A stretch of 64,000 bases of DNA, from assembly GCA_028583415.1 (NCBI GenBank), contig CM053275.1:87662278-87726277 (forward strand). The letters run 5' to 3'. Made by a program: the position numbers and the translations under genes. This document shows positions 34,405-43,933 of this stretch, in pieces (positions within the stretch are counted from its first letter, which is position 1; the number at the start of each line of letters is the position of its first letter). Source of the DNA: Protea cynaroides (taxonomy: Eukaryota > Streptophyta > Magnoliopsida > Proteales > Proteaceae). The notes below the pieces were generated by a model. That model saw only the letters and a list, made by a program, of their open reading frames with translations. It made no database searches and had not been told where the DNA came from.

Positions 34405-35110
34405 GTTAGCTCCAGAGATTGAAGAAGAAAAATAAGATTAAAAAAAAAAGGTTGTATATTCATATCCCTTTCTCAGTGAACAATCGTTCTTTTACAAGAG
34501 TTACATGATTACAAGATATTTTCTGTCTCATCACTCTAACCAAATTGTATTATATCTAGGCCTACGTGTCACTTTATATGCTACCCAGTTGCTTCCCTCA
34601 CCTTCCTCGAAGGTTCCCATGCTGCTTTCCCTTTGCCTATACGAAATCCGTCAGTGCAATGGGTCTCTTGCGGGATCGTTGACCTCGCCTAGGTGTTACT
34701 CGTTGAGGGTTCCTAGTCTCCACATCACCAGCTTGCGGACCGATATTCTGGTTCATAACACCATCCTTAAACCTTGAACTATGAAATGAAATCCAAGCTT
34801 TAAGGAATCAATGAACTTTACAGGGACCGATCACAGAGATGAAACCCCTCCGATTGCCAAAGGCAAGAGGTAAGCTGAGAGATTGGAAGAAATGATCGAC
34901 AGTCGGTAAATGTTGTATGGATACAATAAAAAAAGATTATTGAAAAAAAAATACCTAACTCGATCGTTCGTCACTCCCCGTTGGAGTTGTTGTAACTTAT
35001 CATTCTTGTGATTTGATCAGGGTAAGAATAATTGGATTCCAGCAAGAACAGACACAGAGAGGATGTGGCGAAGGTCGTCGAGCAGCATAAGGGAATCAAA
35101 TTTTACTTAC
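34405..35110. other. Mostly unassigned; possible copia linker relic
   Basis: On the minus strand around 34580-34760 a broken frame reads NPQRVTPRRGQRSRKRPIAL, similar in style to the variable region between copia integrase and RT, but nothing confirms it. The rest shows no gene. Confidence 0.3.
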
Positions 35111-35355
35111 TCAAGAAACGAACAATAAAGCTTTTGACTCTTCTGGTATCTCAGAAGGATCTGAATAAGATCATCCTCTTTGTAATCTAGAAAATGAACA
35201 GGAATGGGCTCCTCATAAACAGTGTTTGAATAATAGGTGTCTGGTGATGTATTGCTGATGAAGATCAGACCCACATCAGGCATCTTCAAGCACATGAGCA
35301 ACCGGTTGCACATTCCACTCCACTTGCATCTCCAATCATCTGGGAGAGACCTCAT
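35111..35355 (-). pseudogene. ORC5-like exon fragment (origin recognition complex subunit 5)
   Basis: The 245-nt exon is bounded by an acceptor TTGCAG|ATGAGG and a donor CTTGA|GTAAGT. It reads LKMPDVGLIFISNTSPDTYY, then EPIPVHFLDYKEDDLIQILL and QKLYCSFLE. This matches the part of plant ORC5 after the AAA+ core, a subunit of the nuclear origin-recognition complex. Neither the next expected exon nor the N-terminal AAA+ exons are present nearby, so it is an isolated exon, either captured or left from a decayed gene. Confidence 0.65.
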
Positions 35356-35429
35356 CTGCAACTTTTAGGCAAAATTTCAATAGACAAAAAAAACAAAGCG
35401 CGAAGCAAAACAGATGGCCTTGCACTCAC

Positions 35430-35571
35430 TCGACTCTCCCCTGCTGGATCCAAATAAACAGCAAGATCCTTTATAGTCTGGGCTGCTGTGGTGGTGAGTG
35501 AAGGCCACAATGGCCTCACTACTGCTATGTATTTGACTTGCTTCGAACACTCCGTTGTCCTTCTTCTCCAT
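35430..35571 (-). other. Hypothetical exon upstream of the ORC5-like exon
   Basis: An ATG-started minus-strand frame (35571) begins MEKKDNGVFEASQIHSSSEA and runs to a possible donor GAGTCGA|GTGAGT at 35430. I do not recognise the peptide. Its position 75 nt upstream of the ORC5-like acceptor suggests a shared transcript, but this is inference. Confidence 0.3.
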
Positions 35572-35747
35572 CTTCTTCTCCCTCTTATCCTCTTATTACT
35601 TTCCTCCCTTCCTCTGCGTTCAGTGTTGCCTTAATTCTTTAGAGTTGTCTTTTACAATTTTACCCTTAATTTTAAAGTTGTTAGAGAGAATAGAAGCACG
35701 TACAACTTAAAGTTGTGCAAAACACAAGAAAAACGATTTTTGGCCAA

Positions 35748-36298
35748 AAATCAAATTGGGGTCTCAACCTCTTTATTTTTAGTTTTTCATTTCATAAATA
35801 GTATTTAAAAATGATACCAAACACCTATTAAAAATAAAAATTTGTCAGAAAAACAAAAACAAAAATGATACCAAACACAGCCTAAAAGAACAAAAACAAC
35901 CATAAAACATAAACTTTTACACAACATTTTTCACTAATCATAATTTTTTATATACGAGTCCCTATTAAAACAAAGGGCTTGTATCAAAAAACCTTTGGCA
36001 TTGATTCTTTTTTGAAGGCGAGCATTGGGCCTTGTAAATAGGAGGAAAATTAAAGAAACTTCGTAAATAAGGGAGTATCATGGGAACTTAAAAAAATAAA
36101 GGAGAGTTCTTATGCTATGGTGACAAAGAGAAAAAAAAATTAAACAAAAGTCAAATAATACCATCAACTTTATATGACCTTTAAACTAATTAAAATATCC
36201 TTAAAAATAATTCCCACATCATGCATATCCTCATAGACTAGCCATCCTGAACCCTTAAATATATACATCTCTACAACCCCTTTTTTTCTTTTTTTCTT
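35748..36298. repeat. Direct repeat flanking S, left copy
   Basis: Shares GGTCTCAACCTCTTT, two AAAATGATACCAAACAC phrases and an ATATATACATCTCTACAACC end with 37984-38545. Confidence 0.85.
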
Positions 36299-37086
36299 TT
36301 TTCTTACAATCTCCCACTTGGGCTATATTAATTATAAAGTCATCATTGATCCAGTAAGGCCATGGAATCTAATTACACCAAAACCATCATTTACTTTGAT
36401 CAGTCATCAAGCCTACCAATGTCAAACAACATCGAAAAGTACTCCTACACATCAGGTGTATCCCTTTCTGTTAGTCACACACATAGGTCTATTTAATGAC
36501 ATAAATCATTTTGAGATGAATACTTAAGTCCAAAGATCGAATTACAACGATCTCGTTACCTTAAAATCTTTATAGGTCAACATACTTTGATATTATCCAA
36601 TTTATATAGGCAAACCGCCTCCAGTTTGGACTAACATCATACTTTGGCTTACCATCTTTTTTGGCTAAATACCGCCTTGCAACTTTGACACGTCTTAAAT
36701 AATCAGGAATGCATACAAACAATGAAATGAATACTCACCAATAATCCTGCCCATTAAATCATAGGTAACATTAACAATCACTGATAAACCATCAACTACC
36801 AAATTTTCACTAATCAAGCAGATCTAAACACTCCCACTGACTAAGAGAATCTAAAGACTCCCACAGATATTACAAATTCCAAGAGAATATATAAACCAAT
36901 AAAATACCTTTATTTAAATTTAATATGGAATTTAATTCTATAAAAAAACATGTCAAATAAAATCTTCCAAAATAAATAACTGAACTATAAGTCAATAAAC
37001 AAATATCCAAAAACAATCTAAAGACAATTGAGAATAATAAAGAAAACTAACTAGACCTATAACTCCAATTGTATTAAATGACATCA

Positions 37087-37947
37087 TCACTTGGCGTCTT
37101 CTTTATCTAGTGTCTCAGTTTCCTTCTTCTTCTTCTCCAACCAAGCTTTTCTTGCCTTACACTCTCTCTTCATGTGTCCCTTATTATGACACTGAAAACA
37201 TTCAACATCACTCATATCCCTATCATAAGGTTTTTCTTTCTTAAAGGAGTGTCTATCTTTTCTATAAGGTCCTACCCCAACCTTTCATTTACCCTTATCT
37301 TCTCTGAAATGATGACTAGTGACATTGACACTTTCAAATCTTTTCTTCAATCTCATTTCTTCTTTAGTGCAAACAGAGATTAATTTGTTTATATCTCATT
37401 CTTCTTCTTGAGTATTATACGCCACTTGTATCTAGTAATACTCTTCAGGTAACGAGGATAACGCACAATGAATTACGAACTCATCATCAACGTTAATTCC
37501 CATGCCTTTAATCTTCTCAGCAACAGCAGCAAGCTCTATGAAATGATCTCTGACACTTCTATTACTGTCAAACTTTACATTAGTAAGTTTGTTTATCAAG
37601 GTGCTTCTCTATCCTCTGTTAGAAAACTCAAACTTCCCTTTGATCTCTTTTAAATATTCTTTGGCATTCTCCTTGGCTTGAACACCATCATGCATGGTTT
37701 CAAGAATGGCCTGCCTCATGAGCAGCATAGACTTTTTATTTACTATCATCCACTTTGCCATTTCCTCCTTCTCTTCTGGGGTACTAGTGTCAATGATGGC
37801 AGCATGTTTATCCTCTTTAAACGTCATATCTAAGTCAATTAAACCTAAACTCGATTCTAGTTGTTCATACCACCATTTAAAATTCATCTTAGACATGGAA
37901 GGAATAGTAACTACCAAACCACTTGACATAGTCACAGGGATGGACAT
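37087..37947 (-). pseudogene. Copia gag of element S
   Basis: Second copy of the R gag, beginning at 37947 with MNFKWWYEQLESSLG. It carries the same TAG (before RSTL) and the same TGA (K*KVGVGP) as R, plus its own stops near 37435 and 37398. Its zinc knuckle CFQCHNKGHMKREC is intact, unlike that of R. Confidence 0.8.
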
Positions 37948-37983
37948 CCTGAGAGATACAAACCATCATCACCAAAAACATGT

Positions 37984-38545
37984 TGAATCAAAAAGAGGTC
38001 TCAACCTCTTTTTGAATTTGGGTTTATTTTTAGTTTTTCTTTTCATAAATAGTATTTAAAAATGATACCAAACACCTATTAAAAATAAAAATTTGTTAGA
38101 AAAACAAAAGCAAAAATGATACCAAACACAACCTAAAAGAACGAAAACAACCATAAAACATAATCTTTAACACAACATTTTTCACTAATCAATATTTTTT
38201 ATATACGAATCCCTATTAAAACAAGGGGATTGTATCAAAAACCTTTGGCATTGATTCTTTTTTGAAGGCGAGCATTGGGCCTTGTAAATAGGAGGAAATT
38301 AAAAGAACTTCGTAAATAAGGGAGTATTATGGGAACTTAAAAAATAAAGGAGAGTTCTTATGCTATGGTGACAAAGAGAAAAACAAATTAAACAAAAGTC
38401 AAATAATACCATCAACTTTATATGACCTTTAAACTAATTAAAATATCCTTAAAAATAATTCCCACATCATGCATATCCTCATCGACTAGCCATCCTGAAC
38501 CCTTAAATATATACATCTCTACAACCCCTTTTTTTCTTTTTTCTT
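37984..38545. repeat. Direct repeat flanking S, right copy
   Basis: Right-hand partner of 35748-36298. It ends in a T-rich run near 38545. Confidence 0.85.
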
Positions 38546-38556
38546 TTTGAACAACA

Positions 38557-38760
38557 GGTAGTCAAACCTTTGGCTTGATTAGTCTCACAAGCCTATACTG
38601 ACCCCACAACCGCATGAAATCATTCCACTTATTTCCAAAGCTTGAAAGAAAGACCACTTAACATCCCGTGTGACTGACTCCAACACGTTAAAAATCGAAC
38701 TCAAAACCTTCCACTTTCTTAAGTGTAGATTCTTAAACAGGTTCATACAACCCCACATAT

Positions 38761-38794
<34 letters not shown>

Positions 38795-38989
38795 ATTAAC
38801 TTTTCATTTTTCATTTGAAAACTACATCCATAAAAGCAACGACGTTAAAAATGCCCATACCACTACTACATGGCTTAAATTTAGGGAATGGAGACCCACC
38901 ATTATGGAAGAGCTACCATGGGCACCACCTAAAGCTAACATCAATCAAAGTAATGAAAACTAACTATGATTAATTTAAAGTATAAGAAA

Positions 38990-39036
<47 letters not shown>

Positions 39037-39180
39037 CGATCTTCATACGTCAAATAGTTTTCGCTTTTTTAACCTATACAAGTCCAAATGAACAGTAGAT
39101 CCGAAGCTCTTATGATAAGACACATGGATTAATTATTGAATATCTTGAGGGTAATGATATTAAGTATAAAAAAAATTAAG
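38557..39180. other. Non-coding with (CT)n and (TA)n microsatellites
   Basis: A (CT)n run lies at 38761-38794 and a pure (TA)n of about 42 nt at 38993-39034. No gene recognised. Confidence 0.7.
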
Positions 39181-40790
39181 TTCGAGTCACCTGCACTTAG
39201 TAAAAGAGTAATTACTCTTCTAGTACACTCTTTGGACGACAAGTGTCCTATGAAGTTAGCTTCCAGTTAATTAAATAATTTTTTTTTAATTCCTTTTATT
39301 TAGGTAATTGATTTGGTGAATTGGCAATTACAATCTTTTAAGTAAGTAATTTATTAAAAATAAAACTCTAATCATTTTTAAGGTAAGTAAATCAATTAAA
39401 AATAAAACTCTTAACTATTTTTAAAAAGAAAAATAATAAGAAACGCAACTCTAATAAAATCATGATTTTTTTTTAATTCAATGGTGCATTATCTCATGAA
39501 AAAAAAACGTGATTTCCCTTTTCTCTGTCTTTCCAACTCTTTTTTTTTCTTTAGATTTTGTTATTTTAATTAACAGTTTTATCTAATTATAAAAAATAAA
39601 AAATAAAAACTTTTTTTTAAGATTTTGTCTCGGATTTAATTTGTTTTTTTTTTTAATTTCTTTCTTTTACCCAAATTCCTTTTTACTGATCTTTGCTTCT
39701 TGTGTACATCACTCTTTACCAATCTTTGTCATCTCCATTTTTTTTTGCAAAAGATTATGAGTACAAGCTTCTGATGGAAAAAGAGCCTAACACCAAGGTA
39801 TAATCCCCAAAACCTATCTTAAAATGAACTCTTTGGACTATGAAATGATGAACCACAAAGAATTCCACATTGATTGACAAATCAAATATGATTAAAATAG
39901 AGATAAAGAGATTTAATTATTTTAAGGATGTATTTAACATAACTAACATTTTACATTTAGTATACAATTAGCAATCGATGTGGGGATTAAGTTGGGTATC
40001 TTTAGAAATCCCCTTAAAACCCAACATACAAATTAATTTCGAGACAAAATCTAAAAAAAAAAACGATTTTTTTTTTATAATTAGATAAAGCTCAGTTAAT
40101 TAAAATAACAAAATCTAAAGAAAAAAAAAGAGTTGGAAAGAGAGAGAAAAGGGAAATCACGTTTTTTTTTTTTTTTTAATGAGATAATGCACCATGGAAT
40201 TAAAAAATAGTGATTTTATTAGAGTTGGGTTTCTAATTATTTGTTTTTAAATAATTAAGAGTTTTATTTCTAATTGATTTACTAACCTTAAAAATGGTTA
40301 GAGTTTTCTTTCTAATAGATTACTTTCTTAAGAAATCGTGATTGCCAATTCACCAAATCAATTACCTAATTAAAAAGAATTAAAAAAAAGAATTTCTTTA
40401 GTTAACACCAAGTTAACACCGTTAACTCCAGATGACACTTGTCATCCAAAGAGTCTACTTGGCTTTCTAATTATTTGTTTTTAAATACTTAAGAGTTTTA
40501 TTTCTAATTGATTTAGTAATCTTAAAAATGGTTAGAGTTTTATTTCTAATAGATTACTTTCTTAAAAAATCCACTTCATCAAATCAATTACCTAATTAAA
40601 AGGAATTAAAAAAAAAATTATTTAGTTAACACGAATTTAACACCATTAATTTCAGATGATACTTGTCGTCCAAAGAGTCTACTAGAAGAGTAATTAAGAG
40701 TAAGAAATTATTTTTCTAGTAAGAGTCTACTAGAAGAGTAATTAAGAGTAAGAAATTATTTTTCTAGTAACTGCAGGTGATCCGACTCAA
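39181..40790. mobile_element. Foldback element with long inverted arms
   Basis: The left arm (39181 to about 39650) and right arm (about 40040-40790) are inverted copies, sharing TCACCTGCA at the tips, CTCTTTGGACGACAAGTGTC, AATTGATTTGGTGAATTGGC and TGCATTATCTCAT. The right arm is longer: a ~220-bp part is duplicated (about 40230-40450 and 40460-40680), and a 47-bp unit near the tip is repeated at 40674-40768. The centre (39660-40030) has no transposase. Long arms suggest a Mutator-like or foldback element; the target duplication is uncertain because of poly-A flanks. Confidence 0.75.
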
Positions 40791-41183
40791 AAAATTCATC
40801 ATAGAATTTCAACAAATCATATTAAATATTAGAGTTGGGACTGTAAGATTCCCAGCAACCATGATGTACGACAAGCACCACTAATCTTCATTTTCATCTT
40901 TCCTTCTCTGTTAAATATAGAAGAACTATATAGAAGAACCATATTTGGTATCAGTTGCAGATGCTAAATGTTAAATCCAGAGAATTCGGTTTGATATGGG
41001 AACAGAACCTATGAACGAGTCAACACTCTATTAGAAAATTGATTAAATTACAAGTACACTTATCAGATGTATTTAATCACCTTTACATATGACACGTATG
41101 CTTTAATCAAACTACTAAACTACTTCTACCTATGACACTTGTTTAGTAACATACCAACACTAAATGAATGACTACAGCTACTA
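40791..41183. other. 3' flank of the WAT1 gene
   Basis: AT-rich sequence with no coding potential recognised. It would hold the 3' UTR of the minus-strand gene ending at 41184. Confidence 0.5.
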
Positions 41184-43300
41184 TCAACGCTGTACGGCTA
41201 GTGATGACACCACTTCTTCCTCCCCTTCCTCTTCATTTTCTTTTTTTACTTCTGTTATTGCTATTCTTACGGTTGCAGCTTCCAAGTTAGGAGGACCATG
41301 GTTGTTGTTGCTGCTGGTGGTGCAGTGATCAGTAGTAACAGATGAAGAAGAAGGGTTGGTAGTGAGGACCTCCTCGATTTGCTCCACTTCTCTTGAACTC
41401 TTAGACGGCATAAGCATAGCCATCCTCTTCATCTCCTTCCCCTTCCCCCACAACACCGCATACAATCCCACTACTATCAAGGCTGCTCCTATTAAGCTGT
41501 AGAAATTTTGTAAAATGAAATTCACATCACTATATAGTTTGTTAAGTCAATAACCCTCTTAAATTAGGGTTTGATAGTCGGTTCCATCAGATTGGTGTCA
41601 ATAAAAACTCCCCTTTAAATTAATCTTCAAAAATTAAATTACCAGGTTATTTAAGGAATGTAAAAAGTTTTTACCTTCCAACATGGAGTTTCTCACCAAG
41701 AAACAAGCAACCCATGATAGAAACCAGCACAAGCATCAGAGGGTTGAAAATTGATACGAACAATGGGCCCCTTGCTCTTACCCCCCAAGCTATAATCGTA
41801 AACATTAACCCTGTTGCCAATATTCCCTACACAACCACAACACACTCACCAATCAAGAGATAAAACAAAATTACTTCTTAATCTCCTTCGTCCATTGAGA
41901 ATCTCATACCGAGTAAGTTACAGTCAAAAGTCTAACATTCCAGCCAAGCTTCCATACATCCCAATGCCTCTCCATACATAGAGCATATACGGTACTCTGT
42001 ATTGCTCCCATCAAACACATCAGTGTAGTGCTTGATAAGTAAGCCGGGTATCTCTGAATCATCTTAGTCTGCAAAACCAATGGCATTAAAACATAAAATT
42101 CAAAGGTCAGTAAGGGTTACTTTAGTAACTACACTTAAAATGTCGTTGTAAAATCTCACCTGAATAATCAACCAGACTGCATAAGAGAAACAACAAGCCA
42201 GTACTAGTATTGAGCCCAATACTCGATTACCAGACTCTACGTGTGATGCTGACGTGGTAGATGTTCCTTTCCCAAGTCCACGTGTAAGGTCCGTATTGGT
42301 TGACAACATGCTGAGCTCTGATCCTTTGTAAAACGTCAGCACCATTGCACCACCAATGCCTATAACTGTCCCTACCACCTTTGCTTTCCCTGCCATCGTT
42401 CGTATCCCCAATCTCTCCAAACTTTGATCCATTTCATCACACCATTTTTAGAAATAAATTTAATATATAAATGTTTTTGCCAAATTTAAAATAAATTGAA
42501 AAGCCCAAAACCTACCTGAGAGTTACAGCCATGATGAAAGTTAAGGCCGGAATAAGGTTTGTCATGGCGGCCGCAAAAGTCATCGACGTCATGGTTAAGC
42601 CTGCCAAGTAAAGATTCTGAGACAACGATCCCCTAATCAATAAAATAAAATAAAAATCATTATGACACGTGCGTATATTAGTCAATCCATGTTTTCTGTA
42701 CGTGGTAATCTTATTGGTGATGAGCTGTCATATTGATACATATAGCTGATTTGTAGGAAACCCGTAAACCCTAAAGTACCTCAGTTCTTGGAAAATGAAA
42801 CGGAGAGTTTTGAGGTTGGACGGTTTATGTTCTTGAACTAGAACACACGCCAAGAGTAAATTGCAGAAAGAAGCAGAAGAAGATCGAAAGATGAGATCAG
42901 TTTGGATCGAAAAAACTTACCCAAATAACCCACAAAGAAAAGCTTGGAAGGCCACCATCCATGTCAATTTTGGTCTGTTCTTTCTGCAAGAAAGCATCGA
43001 AGAACAGATTAATGCATGATTCCATGAAAGGACCAGAATAATTAAAAATCATTCTTTTCTTGGATTTCAATGGATTAAAGAAAAGGATTTGAAAGAATGA
43101 AACCTTTCAAAAAAAAAAGCAAGAGGTGCCAAGACGATGGTGGCGATGATATATCTATAAGCGACCAAGATTCTGAGATCCATTCCATCCTTAGTCGCAA
43201 TTTTATAAAACACATTGACCCCTGCAAAGATGATCTGAACCAGTATCATGACCATCACTGGTTTGAATCCATGAAGAACGTTGCAGAGATCACGAGCCAT
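41184..43300 (-). CDS. WAT1-related protein (EamA/nodulin MtN21-type transporter)
   Basis: Seven exons join in frame on the minus strand: 43104-43300, 42921-42983, 42516-42632, 42160-42421, 41910-42068, 41675-41826 and 41184-41496. This gives 420 codons, normal for the family. All introns have GT...AG ends. The protein starts MARDLCNVLHGFKPVMVMIL and has two EamA halves with about ten membrane segments, including VFYKIATKDGMDLR, GGSLSQNLYLAGLTMTSMTF, NLIPALTFIMAVT, GPLFVSIFNPLMLV and GEKLHVGSLIGAALIVVGLY. A cytosolic acidic tail (EEEGEEE) follows. The family includes vacuolar auxin exporter WAT1 and UMAMIT amino-acid exporters; the substrate here cannot be told from sequence. No defect is seen, in contrast to the paralogue at 1-2686. 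Confidence 0.93.
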
Positions 43301-43437
43301 TAGTGATGATCAGATGAAAGATTGGGACAGGGACAAACAGAAAGGATGAAGGTGAGCGAAAAAGCAAGACGATCAATGTCTCCTTGCTGTATCGCTTGCT
43401 TTGGTTTCAATGGAGATCATACTCTACAGATCAGTCC

Positions 43438-43445
43438 TATTTATA
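43438..43445 (-). promoter_or_regulatory. TATA box of the WAT1 gene
   Basis: The minus strand reads CTTATAAATAGG about 138 nt upstream of the ATG. The same box is at 2810-2817 in the pseudogene copy, so it predates the duplication. Confidence 0.7.
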
Positions 43446-43447
43446 AG

Positions 43448-43449
<2 letters not shown>

Positions 43450-43497
<48 letters not shown>
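43450..43497. repeat. (GA)n microsatellite upstream of the WAT1 TATA box
   Basis: About 23 uninterrupted AG units begin a few bases upstream of the TATA box. On the coding strand this is a (CT)n run. The pseudogene copy has only a short interrupted purine tract here. Confidence 0.95.
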
Positions 43498-43499
<2 letters not shown>

Positions 43500-43796
43500 A
43501 CTGAGTCGGTTGTTTGGGATTGTGCATGTCACTGGAGGGTAAGAGTTGGAGGGAGAGAGTGGAGCAAGGAGGGGCATTTATTTTAATTAAGTGCCAGTTG
43601 TTGCGATCTTTTCCAACGTACGTCATCAATTTCGTCTGGTTCACGTATGCGTAACAGTTAGCATTTGACACGTGCGTCCAAACTTCGAAGCTCTTGATGT
43701 ACGAAGTGCACCTGCGGCTTCTGTAGTCAATCCCGTTTACTATGGTTAGTGGAAGGAGGAGATTATGGTGAGTGGGAAAAGGATCGTCGTAGCGGG

Positions 43797-43933
43797 GGAC
43801 TCAAATCGTCTATCGCGCGCGAGCCTTCCAGCCCATCATCTGACGGACTGAAATGCATCGACACGCATATCGATGTATTCCAGTCCGTCAGATGACGGGC
43901 TGGAGGGCTGGCGCGTGGGAGACGATTTTTTTT
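43797..43933. mobile_element. MITE-like near-perfect hairpin
   Basis: The inverted arms share AATCGTCT, CGCGC, CCAGCCC and CATCTGACGGACTG with a short loop of CATCGA/TATCGATG. Total length is about 135 bp. It lies roughly 500 bp upstream of the WAT1 start codon and is absent from the pseudogene copy. Confidence 0.7.

Larger units (their letters stand above)
35748..38556 (-). mobile_element. Rearranged second copy of the R family (S)
   Basis: An internal region homologous to R (about 36299-37965, from the polypurine tract through gag) is flanked by direct repeats of about 0.55 kb (35748-36298 and 37984-38545). These are unlike the R LTRs, apart from a short TGTAAGAA start on the minus strand next to the polypurine tract. 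No PBS or leader remains. The flanks may be replacement LTRs or a duplicated target. Confidence 0.6.

Noticed and set aside
43401..43671. Frames rich in Arg-Glu or Leu-Ser over the (GA)n tract
   Set aside because: Dinucleotide repeat translation in the WAT1 promoter.
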